Shown here: positions 1 through 11,530 of the stretch, one piece after another | How the letters are laid out: each line of letters opens with the position of its first letter | Position numbering within the stretch: the stretch's first letter is position 1 | Assembly (NCBI RefSeq): GCF_902686445.1 | Contig: NC_062215.1 | Coordinates: 32,200,750-32,264,749 of the forward strand | DNA: 64,000 nt | Direction of reading: 5' to 3' | Source: Sciurus carolinensis | Lineage: Eukaryota > Chordata > Mammalia > Rodentia > Sciuridae | The notes under the pieces: model-generated | Databases searched by the model: none | What the model was told of the DNA's origin: nothing | What the model saw: only the letters and a program-made list of their open reading frames with translations | Program-made: the position numbers and the translations under genes

Positions 1-1690
1 TGCAATGACCAGCTCAGAAGGCACGTCCATTTGTAGTTGCCTTTTTCCCCCTTTTCTCTCAGTTTTTTTCCGTTCTTTCCCCTACCTTCTCCTTCCCTTC
101 CTGTTGGTTAATTGGGATGTGGGAAGTTGACGTTTTGCCTGGCCCACGTGGGCACACAAATGTCAATAGTAGTCATTATCCTTATTGGTGTCTGTTTTAG
201 GCAAAGGTGATACCTGAAGTTTCTTTCATTATTATTTCACTGTTTATTTTACTATCATAGCTTCAGGAGAAGGGTGCAGGGTGGAGGGACCCAAGAGCAG
301 CATGGCTTCCCCACCCCCCACCCCCCCAATGTCTTTGGACATTTAAACTGGGCTTCATGTCAACTCATGGCCTGTATGTGAACATAGCCAATTTTGATTA
401 ACCTCTGATTTTAAGCATTTACCTTTTTGGTCTTCAAGCATGAATAACTTCCCTCCCCTGAAGGGGAGCTGTTGTAGATTTGGAACTTGGAGAGGTTTTG
501 TTTGGGAACTGTTTTCTTTAAACAGCACTGTGCTCCCTGTTTCCGTAGCTTTTCTGCAGCCCGACAAGTCAGCCATCTCCCCTCCTGTTCTCCCCAGAAG
601 GAACGGGTGTTTTGTGTTCAGTGTTTTTCTTCTTGTGGGAAACAGCCACAACCCCAGGTTCTGTTGCTGAAGATGAAACTGGATGAAAACTGAGAGGATG
701 TTGAAAAGACCCTGGAAAGGGCCCTGAGAGCTGGATGGGGCGGGAGCCAGGAAGTCGCTGGCCTGGGGCCATATTCCCCTTCTTTTCTTCCTGACAGGTG
801 TGCGGAGTGGCATGTTCCGTTGGCAGTCATAGGACCTGGGATATCTCTGACAGAAGTGCGGGAAATTGGATGCTTTGAGGTTGGGAGAGCTTGAGAATGC
901 TTGTAGAACTTGAGGGGTGAGGAAAGGTGGTAATGGGAGAACTTGTACTCTTTCAAACCAGCCTCAGTGAGGTTCCAAGTCACCTTCCATCTGGCTGTCT
1001 CCTGAGCCTTGGGGAAACAGGGAACGTGGTGGCTCAGGGCTTCAGGGTCTTGGGACACCTTGGTACTTCCTGCATCCTCTTTTCCTGGCTGAGGATGCCT
1101 CAGGCCTGTCTGTCTCAGGGCCCACTCCTGATTAGGAACCCAGCCAGACAGGGGAGTGTGGGCTGGGAGGGTCTGTGGCTTCAGGTGACTTATGCATGCC
1201 TTCTGCCATGGGTGAAGAGGGGGTGCACAGTGAGCCCCTTGGAGGTTCTGGAATTCTAGTTCTCCTTGGCTCGTCCCATTTTCCAGCCACTCGCAAGGTT
1301 CAGCAGGGTCTCAGACGTGCCTCTGTTGGTGCCACGTGTTCTGAGACAGCAGCTGTTGGTACTGACTAAGGAGACTTCTGGCAGCTGCAGTGGCACACGT
1401 GGCTCCAGCAGGAGCTGCCTCTCCTCAGCCGCCAACTTGTACTCAACCAGCTGAGGACGGCCTGGGAAGGTGCTGCCGGCTGGGCTGGGGCGAGAGGCTG
1501 CTGTGCAGAAGAACCCTAGAACTTGTTGACTCCGGATCCACAAGACGGTGTTGGAAGAACCAACCTCCGTTCTGTAGAGGGGAGAGCTTGGTGCTAGGCT
1601 GGCACCAAAGGTCAAAGGTCACATGAAGTCCCTTCAAACAGGGACCGCTCTTCCCTCATGAAGCAGGCCTGCCCCAGGATTAGTCTTGTG
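1..1690. other. Non-coding, mostly unique sequence
   Basis: No exon is recognisable. The open frames here overlap one another on both strands, have unrelated low-complexity translations and no shared splice structure. The only local structure is the C-rich tract at 309-327, described separately. I see no SINE before the MIR near 1.7 kb. Confidence 0.6.
309..327 (-). other. C-run tract, possible G-quadruplex on minus strand
   Basis: Runs of four, six and seven C are separated by single A bases. On the minus strand this gives G runs that can be divided into four G-tracts with one-base loops, which fits the canonical G-quadruplex pattern. Folding is inferred from pattern only. Confidence 0.45.
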
Positions 1691-1694
1691 GTCT

Positions 1695-1830
1695 CAGGCT
1701 GGACACTATCATGAGCTATGTGTCCTTAGGCAAACCATCTCACCTGTGAGCCCATCGTCCCTCAGAGTTAAATGGGATAAGCGTCATCTTTACCATATAG
1801 GCTTGTCGTGAGCTTGGACGAGAGTCCAGG
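1695..1830 (+). mobile_element. MIR SINE fragment
   Basis: Degraded copy of the MIR core: the segment corresponding to 'tgtgaccttgggcaag', then 'aaatgggataa', then the 'ttgtcgtgag' stretch, in the expected order. Heavily diverged, as usual for this ancient tRNA-derived family. Confidence 0.65.
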
Positions 1831-2164
1831 GTGACATGCCTGCTCCAGGGGCACTGCACCTCAGCTACAGCCACTTTGCCAAAGGCCTCTTTCCTCCATA
1901 AATATAGTAGTGTTGGTATCGAATGCCCTGATGGACGCTTCAGGAACTGCAGCTGGCGTTTATAGCCTCTGCAGCGGGCAGAGCCAGGAACGAAGCCAGA
2001 TCTAGGAGAAAAATGGGTGAAACTACGTGCTTGCTGGTTCCTGCTCCCTTTCCCCTACCTTCTGCTTTCAGAAGGGTTAGAACAGACCCAAGGAGCCTTA
2101 CCAAGGCCCAGGTGACCCTGTGAAATTCCTGATGCACGGCCAGGCCTCCTCTGCCTGATAGCCC

Positions 2165-2300
2165 CAGCTAATGTTCCTGGAGCATCTACAAGGCACCGTC
2201 GGCAGCCTGAGGAGGCAGGTCCTGTTTTCACCTCTAGGTCACAGACAGGAAAGAAGGGGCTCAGTGTCTTGGAGGGGTGCATCTTGCCCAGCAATATTTG
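2165..2300 (-). mobile_element. MIR SINE fragment, antisense
   Basis: Reads in reverse as the MIR 3' half: 'gaggcaggtcctgttttcac', then the 'cacagacaggaaag' segment that normally spans the antisense 'gatgaggaaactgagg' core. Confidence 0.5.
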
Positions 2301-3580
2301 TTGTATGGCCGTGAGATAACCCAGATCTTTCTGCCTGTCTGTCCTACTGCTCTGCCAGGGAACTTTGTCCCTGGAAGAGCAGGACCTGTGATTCTGGTTG
2401 TCTTTCTCCTGCCTTGCTTCTGGACGCCGCCTCTGGGCAGCTTCGTGTTGAATGTGGCCCAGGCAGGAACGAGGGCCCTTCAGAGCACCTGGCGTGGTAG
2501 GAAGGCCTGTTGGGGGCAGGTGCTTAAGGAAGCCTCTCTGCCCACTGTCCTTTTCAAGCACCAGCTTTTCAGGGGTTGCGATAACAGGACTTTGTGCTCA
2601 GGGCTCTTTCAGTACTGTGAACAGGAGGACCCATCTCACTTCTCTCCCCACGGTGCAGAATCTTTAAAGGGAGGCGTTAGGCTCAGTCCAGCAGCTGGTG
2701 CCTGGGCCTTTTCATTGACATTCCACAAGGAGTGTTTTCCCCAGGATGCACGGTCAGTGTCCCAAAGAGAGATGTATCAGTTAAACCTGCCTGGCTCCAG
2801 AGCAGTCGCCGCAGACTTCCTGGTAAACACCCCTGGGCCAGGAATGCCTTTGTGAAATTTTTCGGAGATGATCCCAGAAAAGCCTCCTTCGGGTCACCAA
2901 GCCGTTTGTTTGTGTCTAGAGATGAATTGCGTGAGGAAGATGTTTGCCCCTGAAATGAGGTAGACATTTTGTACAATACAGCCGAGCCTTTTATGTGACA
3001 CACAAGGCAGATGCTGAGCTGTCAGATGCCGGGGTTTGAAGTTGAAAGTTGACTTTGCCCCCTGTAGTGACAAAGTTCTGCGTCAGCCCGAATTTCAATT
3101 TCCTCGGATTTTTCTCTGTTTACAACTCAACTTAGTCCTCTTAGTACCTGTGGGGATGTTTCTGTTGTTGTTGTTTTGTTTGTGTTTTGGTGGTTGGGGA
3201 GGGATGGGTTAGCGACAGGGCAAGGGGGCATTTAACTATTTATTCTTTTTAGTAGGTTTAATTGTGTAAAGATTATAATGCATACAAACGTCTGTAATTA
3301 GGGGAGTTGGTTCTGTAAGACAGTGTTTTAGTGAAGAAAATTATAGTGTTCATAAGCTGTTTAAGGAGGAGGCAGCATATATTAACATGTAACTAGTTTT
3401 TGTTTATTCATGCCAAGTATTTACCAGTGTTCCCCAGAGGTGTGTCCCCTAAATCCAAAGTACTCCTCATCCCAGTGTTTTCCCGGGCTGTCTGCAGCAG
3501 AAACAGGCCACTTTTTAGGAACAAGGAACTTTTCCTCCAGGACTCAGGAGACCAAACTTTATTCTGCGACACAGAGATTT
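2300..3580. other. Non-coding sequence, nothing recognised
   Basis: A 192-codon open frame on the plus strand (2277-2855) begins within the MIR fragment, has no recognisable domain and overlaps equally open minus-strand frames, so it is read as chance. T-rich, repeat-free sequence follows from about 3150 to 3400. Confidence 0.55.
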
Positions 3581-4500
3581 TCATTTATTCATGAGACAAA
3601 TATTTAGGAGTCCCTACTATGTGCCAAGTACTGTTGGGAACTGGGGACAAGACAGCAAGTTCTTTGCTCTCATGAAGTTTGTCCTCAGATGGACAAACGA
3701 AATACCAAATACATGAACACACTACTTACAGACACTGATCAGTGCAAAGAGGAAATAGAACATAGTGTTGGGTTGGAGAGGGATTAGAGAGGGAGGTTCA
3801 GGGGACTCACTTAGGCAGAACAAAGTTAGAGACCTGTCTGAGCCATGTGACCATCCAAGGACAGGGATTTCCAGGCATGTGACATGGCCCATGTGGTCCC
3901 CGAGACAGTGACAAGCTTTTGGAGCAAGGGCAGTGGATCTGAAAGATCTGAGGAGCAAAGAATTAAATGATGGGAGGTGAGACTGGAGAGGTGGGCTCTT
4001 GCAGGGGACCATGGGAGATTTGGCTTCATGGCTGGTGCACTGAGCAGCTGGACGTGCAGGACCTGCTGTAAGAAAGAGGATGTTCTGTCCCTGCACCAGT
4101 GACCCCTTTGGTACTCCATCACATGTCCTCCATGTCAAAGGTGCCAGGAGGTGAGCTTTTTAGGCCCCAGCAGTGGTGCTTGAGAGTTGACTTCCTAAGG
4201 TTGGCCATTCATCCTACTGGGGGAATGTTCTGACAGTGCCCATGGGCTGTAAAGGAGATGCAGGGACATTTGTGACTCTGGTTCCACTGGGGGCAGGAAA
4301 CATGACTCTGAAGGAGAAGTGGGAATTTGGAAGAACAGAGGGATGTGGAAAGAACAGAGGGAACCCGCATGGGCCAAAGGCTCAGCCTGTTAGGGGAACA
4401 GTGCCTGATCTGATGTGGTAAGAGATGGAGTTTTGGAAAGAAGAGCTGGGGTCAGGTTGAGGCACGCCTTACAGCTTGGACTTTGTCTAGTAGCTACGCG
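3580..4500 (-). mobile_element. L2 LINE, long degraded fragment
   Basis: Begins with the antisense L2 3' end: a 'tttattcatgagacaaatattta' relative, then 'ctatgtgccaagtactgt', 'ggggacaagacagcaag' and 'ctctcatgaagttt'. Further in are the usual upstream blocks, for example 'gatgggaggtgagactggag' near 3970 and a 'ccttacagcttggactttg' relative near 4467. The inner boundary is uncertain. Confidence 0.65.
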
Positions 4501-5160
4501 CTTATAAGCTCTGCTGCGAGCTGCTTCACCAGAGTTGAGTCTAAAATATCCATGTGGTTCAAGGAGACTGACCATCCCCCTTAACAACTCTGAAGCCAAC
4601 TTCCAGCTGTTCCAGTTTTGAATTTTAAATCATTGTGCTGTGGAAGAGTGACTCCCAGGGAGGTGGGTACCGGACACGGAGCACTCAGTACCACATGTAT
4701 ATGAGTCCTGGCTCCTCCTGTCACATGAGTAAGGCCTAAGTGGCCCAGCTGTCCTGTCAAGCTCCGGGTCAGATGGTAAGTGTGTGTGGAACAACACCAG
4801 GAGCCTCTGGTTTTATAGCTAAACTCCCAGCAGCCCTTTCCCCTTTTGTGTCAGGCAACTGAAAGACCAGCCAGTGGATAGTACCCCCTGTTGCTCTGGA
4901 ACGACAGGCTTGGCTTCTCCCCACCCCCACCAGTTCCCTTTGGGTTGAAAGCCTCAAGTGTCAAGAAGCAAGCCCATAGAAATATCACTGACCTGCCCCT
5001 CTGGGTGGACTTAGTTTCGCTTTCAGCCGAGGACAGTGGAAGTAAAGTCGCATGTTATGGAGCAGGAGGTGGGCCTGGCGGACCTGGTGGGCTGCCTCCT
5101 CAGTGGACCCACCGGGGCGCTCAGTTGGGCACACTCCCTGTGGCCCTCCTGAAAGATGGT
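4500..5160. other. Non-coding sequence, nothing recognised
   Basis: No repeat or exon is identified. A G-rich stretch at about 5065-5095 has many GG doublets but no clear four-tract G3 pattern. Confidence 0.5.
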
Positions 5161-5164
5161 TTGC

Positions 5165-5420
5165 TAGGATGAAATAAAAGACGTCCCTAATTGTTTGTGG
5201 TGTAGGAAAGCAATCCCATAAGCATTAATTTGCCCAAGCCTGGAGTGTGTGAGAAAAAGCCCGCCTGACATGTTTTTCTTTTCCATTAACACTTCTGTGA
5301 TAAACAGCTTAGATGCACCGAGAAAAATTAATGAAACTATTGTAACAATCGTGCACGTGTAGGTAATTTATTAAGGACAATTAAAAAGCTTTAAAAATCA
5401 TCCATGAGGCAAAATGAACA
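5165..5420. promoter_or_regulatory. AT-rich, repeat-free island; candidate conserved non-coding element
   Basis: Free of recognisable repeats and markedly more AT-rich than its flanks. It carries a FOX-like TTGTTTG (5191-5197), several TAAT or ATTA homeodomain cores including 'aaaaattaatgaaac', an E-box CACGTG (5354-5359) and a closing 'taatttattaaggacaatta' segment. The motifs are visible; conservation and enhancer activity are inferred. Confidence 0.35.
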
Positions 5421-5804
5421 GGAAGCTGGTGTGTGGCGGGTTTGGCAGGGAGCCTGCCCATAGGTGTGTGGCGCGGGCTTCCCTTCCTGTCGCCCTCATC
5501 GTCCTTACCGTGACGTGGTGGGAAGTGCGGGTTCCTGCTGTTGAAGCTGTGAATAAATAACACTCTGTTTTGGTTCCCCGTTCCCAGAAAGCCAGGGAGA
5601 GGAGTGGATGGTGAGGTACCTAGTCCAAGATCAAGACCTCACTAGAGAGCTTTTCCTTCCCTGAGTTTCAGGTGTGCTTGTCCCTGGGCCTCACCTCCAG
5701 AGGCCTGCAGGGGTAGCACCTGGCTGTTCATCTTCATTTTGTGTTAGTTCCAGGAGCCCCAGACCAGGGGAGTGGCAGCAGAGGAAGCCTGGGGGTGCTA
5801 AGGT

Positions 5805-6003
5805 AGCACGGTCATGCCGACATGTGCCACTTACTAGCTCGGACCTCGGGCTGGCCTCTGTGTTGTCGCCCTAAGCCTCATCTTGCAGATGAGGGTAACC
5901 GTATGAGTGGAGGTTTGGAATGAAGATCCCACAAGATCACACATGCAGATTGCTTAGCACGATGTCTGGCACATACGTTGTGTTAGTGCTCAATAAACAT
6001 GGA
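5805..6003 (+). mobile_element. MIR SINE, near full length
   Basis: The order of blocks matches MIR: 'tgccacttactagctcggacctcgggc', 'cctcatcttgcagatgaggg', then the tail 'gcacgatgtctggcacatacgt' and 'gtgctcaataaacatgg'. Confidence 0.75.
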
Positions 6004-6117
6004 ATATTCCTTTTTCATCCTTCAGCACTTCATTATTGCATTGTTGGCTGAAGGCCAAACTGGGATTGAAACTGGATGCCTAACTCAGAAGCTAGTGGCC
6101 TTTTTGTGATGTACCTA

Positions 6118-6142
6118 CCCCCCTCCCCGCACACCCCCACCC
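6118..6142 (-). other. Possible G-quadruplex on minus strand
   Basis: C tracts at 6118-6123, 6125-6128, 6134-6138 and 6140-6142, separated by loops of one, five and one bases, satisfy the canonical four-tract rule on the complementary strand. Confidence 0.5.
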
Positions 6143-6499
6143 TCTTGATTGCACCAGTCTTGTTTTGCAGGAATGCCAACATAAAATGTCCTGAGCGAGA
6201 GCAAAAATGCACCCACTCAGCCTGCTGTGGGCATGGGTGAAACACCTGCCACCCCAGAGATGGAACCGCCCATCTTCCCCCTGGCCTCGTCACCAGCCCC
6301 AGCCCCCAGCCCCTCTCCACCCATCCTGGGTCAGAGCCACAGTGGCAGATCTTCCCCACCTTGGGTTTTTTTTTTACATATGTGGAGGACTAGAATTTTG
6401 TTCTTTTTATTGGTTGGTGACCCCCCAAAATCTTTGACCTTGTAGGCCAGGAATTTCTCAAAAACAGAAACATTTAATAAAGTACAGCTCTCTTAGTGG

Positions 6500-6990
6500 G
6501 TGGTGTCGACCCCTCTCTGGGTAGCTATCTTTGTTTTATTCTGTTTTTCCCCCAGGCTTGATGTTAGGCACATACATTATGCGTCCATTATAGACATATG
6601 CATCTATTTGCAAGAAGTAATTTTTAGTTCACTTACTGACTAGAAAGGAAAATGAAGTGTTTTAGCTTAGACACGTCAGACACGACAGATTTTTTTTCCC
6701 TTCGCGTGCTGCAAATGAGCAGTGAAAAATTATTCACTTTTGCTATTAAAAGCTATAGAGCCTGTAAGAAATAGTAAATTATAGAGACATTATCAAAGTT
6801 TATTGGCACTAGAATTTGACCTTCAGCAAATTCAGCTTTCGAGGGGAACAGGATTTTCTTTTCTTTCTTCAAAATGAAAAAAGGAGAGGGAGGAAAAAGA
6901 TTTATTTCCTTTTGTGGCTAAGTGGCTACTGGAAATGGCATTCCCCTGCTTAAAAAAAGAGCAGCAGCGTTGTTAAATTGCATAAAGTGG
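6500..6990. promoter_or_regulatory. AT-rich, repeat-free island; candidate conserved non-coding element
   Basis: Repeat-free AT-rich sequence with no open frame of note. GATA-like, TAAT and A/T-rich motifs are dense around 6560-6840. Function is inferred from composition only. Confidence 0.25.
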
Positions 6991-8500
6991 TACAGGAAGT
7001 CAGTCTCCCTTGAAAGAATTAAAACCTTATAGAAAAGGTGCAGGTCCCTCTGCACAGGTCGCCCCTCCCCCTGCCCCACTTGCTCTTACTTTGGTGAATA
7101 TTCATACCGAGCCTTTTTTTTTTTTTTTTTTAAAACCTATATACTCAGCAAGCATAATGCATTATCCTTTTGGCTTTGCAGGCTTTCCAAAACTTTACCC
7201 TCTTTCCTCACAGTGGCTGGAAGAAGAGGGTGATGCGCTGGACCAGGATGGTTTTCTTGAACAGGGGGTTGGTTGGTGCTGCGGGTGGAGGTGTCTCTAC
7301 ACAGTTCTCTAAGTTCCCCTTGTTCATAATCCAGGCTGCTTCTGAGGAGGTGGATGGCCTGGAGGACTCGGGGAAGTGGTTGACACAGTGGTGGGGATTG
7401 AGGCTCTGGCTTCATTTGCCTGTGGCTAGAGCCCGGCTCTCATCAGAATGACGACTGTTTACACTGTGCAGGACAGTCCTGTCCATTGCATGACTTGAGC
7501 ATGTGAATGTGAGAGCCTAGGGGACATGTGGGGGTGGGGGTGCACATTTAAAGCAGGTCTTTCAAGAGAAGCTGCCATCTCCTAGGCAAGTAAGCTTGTC
7601 TCGAGGCCAATGCATGTGATTTGTAACTAAAATGAATCAGCCGGTGTTGGAGCTTGAGGAAGGCACCTTCAAAGAACCGGTTGGTATTTCTGAAGCAGCA
7701 GGCTGGTTTGCCCTCGTGGGCTCCTAGGGTCTTTTGAAAGTAGTTCCCTCTCTCCCATCTGTCCTGTGACTTTTCTGTAGCCTCAAGTGTCAGCCTGGGG
7801 CCTGGGCTCGGGTCCTTGAACCGTTCTGTCCTCCTTCCAAGAGCAGAGGTTTTCCCTTGCTGCTGCTGGGTCTTCACAGAGAAGTAGGCCCTGATCTCAT
7901 TCTCACCTGCTTCTGCTCTGCGGGCTGAGAATGGCGTTGGTGCTTTTCTGCTCTCTTGGGTTGAAGGTGAAGAGCAGAAGCTGCAGGTGCTTGGTGATTT
8001 GGGAAGCCCAGGGAGACGGGCTCAGCCTCCCAGCCCAGCCTGCTTTCTTTCTCACAGACTGTGAGCTACAGTCTTTAAAACTCTTCACAACTGCTCCCCA
8101 GCTGGACCTTTCGGAAAGAGGGCCACTGGCTGCCTCTCTCATCCCAGAAATGAAGCCCGGGGAAGACAAGCGCCAGGCATCAGGTCATTGGGCAAGGGAG
8201 AAACCCTGAGCCCTGCAAGCTTCGCTGGCCATTCCCATGACTGATGGCTCCTCTCTTTCTTTCCTGAAGAGTCTCCCAGTCCACCTGTGCTGAGGATGGG
8301 CACTTCCGGCCACACCCTGGTTCATCAGGCTCCAGTTTTAAAACATGGGAACAGTCTTTGCCACCGGAACCTTGTTAACCAGTTCAGCTGACTTCCTGCC
8401 TACCCAGGGGAGTTCTGCACAGCTGTGTCTGGGAAGGAGGGCTGGGGCATCAGGCCTTCATCTCCATAGCGCTCTGCACCCCGCCCCCCAAACACCTTTC
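6990..8500. other. Non-coding sequence with a T18-class homopolymer
   Basis: Contains a poly-T run around 7113-7131 with no recognised SINE body attached. The plus-strand open frames at 7010-7312 and 7170-7451 sit behind splice-acceptor-like 'ttgcag' and 'tcacag' strings, but neither has a matching donor or a recognisable domain. No other feature is seen. Confidence 0.5.
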
Positions 8501-8650
8501 TTCTCTTCTATACCAGGATGGTAGGGACCACTGGGTCCCCACTCACAGAGGGGAAGTGACTTGCTCAGGACCATCTTGCCCATAAGCCTGCCAGTGGCAC
8601 TGGAGGACTGGAAGTCAGACCTTCTGCCTGAGGTTTTATATGCTCCACTT
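8500..8650 (-). mobile_element. MIR SINE fragment, antisense
   Basis: Contains the antisense MIR order: 'cagaggggaagtgacttgctcagg', then a degenerate 'cagccagtggcac...ggaagtcaga' segment. Confidence 0.6.
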
Positions 8651-8876
8651 CAGGCCAGGAACCCCTTAGCTGCAGGTCCTGAACTCTTGAGGGGCACTCT
8701 GCTTACTTTTTCTCTTTGTAGATTAGCATCATTAAACGTAAGATTGTCTTTTCTGAACTTAGGGGGAAAAGGAGGAGGGAGGACCTTGTATTTGAAAAGG
8801 CTGGTATCTGAGATGACTCATCTGAAGAGAGAAGGCCTGAATTCTCTCATTTTTGCTGTTATAAAAGCTAACATTT

Positions 8877-8974
8877 GGGGCTGGGGAGATAGCTCAGTCG
8901 GTAGAGTGCTTGCCTTGCAAGCACAAGGCCCTGGGTTCCATCCCCAGCACCACAAAAAAACAAACAAACAAACA
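8877..8974 (+). mobile_element. ID SINE (tRNA-derived), with target-site duplication
   Basis: A well preserved ID element: the 'ggggctggggagatagctcag' head holds the pol III A box, and the 'ccctgggttccatccccagc' stretch holds the B box. The tail is A-rich with repeated CAAA units. It is flanked by AAAAGCTAACATTT (8863-8876) and AAAAGCTAACACTT (8975-8988), a duplication with one mismatch. The insertion splits an older antisense MIR. Confidence 0.93.
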
Positions 8975-9110
8975 AAAAGCTAACACTTATTCAACACCTA
9001 CAATGCGTCAGATGCCAACAAAGTACCTTTTTTGCTTCATTTTACCTGTTTCTCCTAACCACTCTGTGAGGTCAACCCCGTTTCACAGGTGAGCACCAGG
9101 AAAGGTTCTG
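8975..9110 (-). mobile_element. MIR SINE fragment, antisense, interrupted by the upstream ID
   Basis: The stretch from 'gctaacacttattcaacacctac' to 'ctgtgaggtcaaccccgtttcac' follows the antisense MIR pattern. A few bases of the same MIR lie left of the ID as its target duplication. Confidence 0.65.
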
Positions 9111-9544
9111 GTTCTGCCCCCAGGGGTGCTGGGACTGGGACATGGATGCAGGGTCTCACCTCTGCTAGGAGAGGGATTCGGTTCAGGGGAACGGAACTGC
9201 ATGGGCAACCTTGGCTGAGGGGCGTGTCTGGGGGCTTCTCACCTTGGCTGGTAGTCACTTCCCTGCAATGACACCTTCTAGATTTTCAGAGCATCTGGTG
9301 GCAGTTACCAGGCCCGTTGACCCTTCTCTTGCCATAAACCCCTTCTATTGCCATAAACCCCGGTCTTATTTGTAACCTGATGAATTGGGGTTGAGCTGTG
9401 CCCCTAAAAGTTACTGTGGGGAAGAGTCTGCGGTATCATGGGACGCTTGAGTTCATCGCTCATCTCGGCCTAGGAGAGGGGAAGCATGAGAGGCTTCGTT
9501 CCAACACAGGAACAGCAGCCGGAGCAGAAGCGAGTGCTGGCCTG

Positions 9545-9745
9545 AGAAGAGTGTGTGCCCTGTGCCTGGTGCCCTTCCCTGTCAGCGTGTCTGATTCTTG
9601 CCACGATCCTCAGGGTAGGTCCTGTTACTACTCTCACTTCATGCACAATGGAGGCGCAGAAACTAAGAGACTGTTCATGGTCACACAGCTAGCGGCTGGC
9701 AGAGCCAAGATCCCAACTGTCTGACCCCAGGGCTCATGCCTTTCC
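9545..9745 (-). mobile_element. MIR SINE, near full length, antisense
   Basis: Clear antisense MIR: 'ctcagggtaggtcctgttac', the 'aatggaggcgcagaaactaag' core, 'tggtcacacagctagcggctgg' and the terminal 'aagatcccaactgtctgacc'. Confidence 0.85.
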
Positions 9746-11430
9746 CCTCCTCGTCAAAAACTACTGCTAGTTGGATGAGGTCTTGCATTAAGCAGAAAGG
9801 GCTGCGTGAGCCCTGTGTCCTGTTATCCAGCTGTTGGCTACCTAGGCTGACAGCCAGACGGCCCTCTTTCACTGGGTGAGTCCTCAGTGAAATATCAGTC
9901 CCCTAAGGGCTGAGCGGAGAGGACTGTCCCCGGCAGCTTGGCGGATCTTGAGCACAATCTTTGGGTTTGGGATCGAATGAAGGAGTCTGGGGCTGGGGAT
10001 GATTACTGTGTGTCTGGCAGCCCCTAGGACAACCTAGAACTGTGGGTCATCACCCGCCCGCCCTCTTCCTGTGCCTCATGATGGTACTGGTGTGTGGTGG
10101 CCATGTGCTTCCATTTACTGTTCTCAAGGGCGGTCGTGAGTGGTTCCAGCCTGCCTCATCCTCCTCAGAGCTGCCAAAGGCATATTTTTTTTGAGACCTG
10201 CATCTGTGGCTTGGGACCTTGGCTATGGAGCATTCTTCATAGCCAGGTAGGACGTGGACGCTTCACCAGGTTGAAGCCAGCAGAGGCGGGCCCATCTGAG
10301 GATTCCAGCCCCTCTCCACACTGACCCTGGCTGCTGCTTCTCCTCTGGTGGGATTAGAAGACATGGCTGGAACCCTGCTACTGCTGTCACCTGAGGCACC
10401 TGGGTTTCCCCACCTGCCTTATAAAGTTCTGACAGTGTGCTCAGGAGGTGCCCAGTGGCCCCCAAGTTCTCTCTCATGCTCTCCATGTGGCCCCGGGGCC
10501 CGTGCTAGGACTTCCTTTCCTTCTGGAGCACAGCCAGTCTGTTGCAGCTTGCACACGCAACGGTCGCTCTCTGTGGCAACTTTGTGCAGAAGAAAAGGTT
10601 TTGCGGTCACCCCTTGAATAGTGCAGAGAAGTCCCTGTTCCCCCGGCTCTCACACAGGGAGCTGTGGTCACAGTGGGACCCCTTGGCAACCATCCCAAGA
10701 CTTGAAGCCATTGCTTGTGCATTAGCATGTTTTTCTCTCTTTTGCTTTTGTGAAAACCAACTTCCTGTACAGCCGCTTGTGTTTTAAAACCCTAGAAAAG
10801 GGGGGCGGCTCTCGGCCCTGGTCCATGCTCGCCTGGTTCATGGGACCGTTATGAATTAAAGATTACAGCCGTTGCAGAGATCGTCTGTAAACAACTACAG
10901 CTCCCTCTCCCTGTGCCCCCCGAGTGTTTAAGTTTTTGTGTGTAGTGAGTCCAAAACAAACAGAGATGTTCTTGAGAGTCGTGGTGAGCCGGGACCTGAG
11001 ACAGCAGGGGAACGGGGGCAGCAGAGGCAACAGTGAGGGAGAGCCCAGGGGTGCAGCTTTGAATCGTTGGCCTCCTGTGTGCTGAGAAGTAGGGCAGCCT
11101 GCCTCCTGCTGCTCTGCTGAGTAATGTGGGGAGGCTGGGCCCTGCACCCTCCCCGCGCACACTCACGCTCACTCCCATCCCAGCTGATGCCCACGTGTGC
11201 ACGCTATGCACAGACTCTTTGGACAAAGCCTTAAAGGTTAACTGGGGGGAAAGGTGTGGTAGAAACATCCCCACGAGGCTTTTTATTATGACCTTCTTCC
11301 TGCATCTGAAGATGAACCCAAAGCCCCACAGATATGGCCCCCGTGGGACCCTCCACTAAAACAGCATCACAGAGGGTGGGGTTCTGGGCAGCAAAAGAAG
11401 AATATGGAACAACAGCACCGTTGGCACCGT
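9745..11430. other. Non-coding sequence, no repeat or exon recognised
   Basis: Open frames on both strands overlap each other with no domain, including a 141-codon minus-strand frame at 10849-11274. A short AT-rich patch at about 10840-10920 resembles the repeat-free islands seen elsewhere in the window. Confidence 0.5.
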
Positions 11431-11530
11431 TTAACGGTAACACTGATCAGTGTTACCCCTGGGGACACAAAGATGTGAAGAGCAAGCCCTGTCCTTTACA
11501 GGGAGCTCATGTTACCAAGGGGAAGACGGG
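11430..11530 (-). mobile_element. Possible L2 3' fragment, antisense
   Basis: The segment from 'cctggggacacaaagatgtgaag' to 'acagggagctcatgtta' resembles the antisense L2 3' end in the right order. It is short and diverged. Confidence 0.35.

Noticed and set aside
7170..7451. Exon-like segment behind 'ttgcag' and 'tcacag'
   Set aside because: No matching donor and the translation is not recognisable.
8877..8974. tRNA gene
   Set aside because: A and B boxes are present but belong to the tRNA-derived ID SINE, with a poly-A-type tail and target duplication; no cloverleaf-competent tRNA is apparent.
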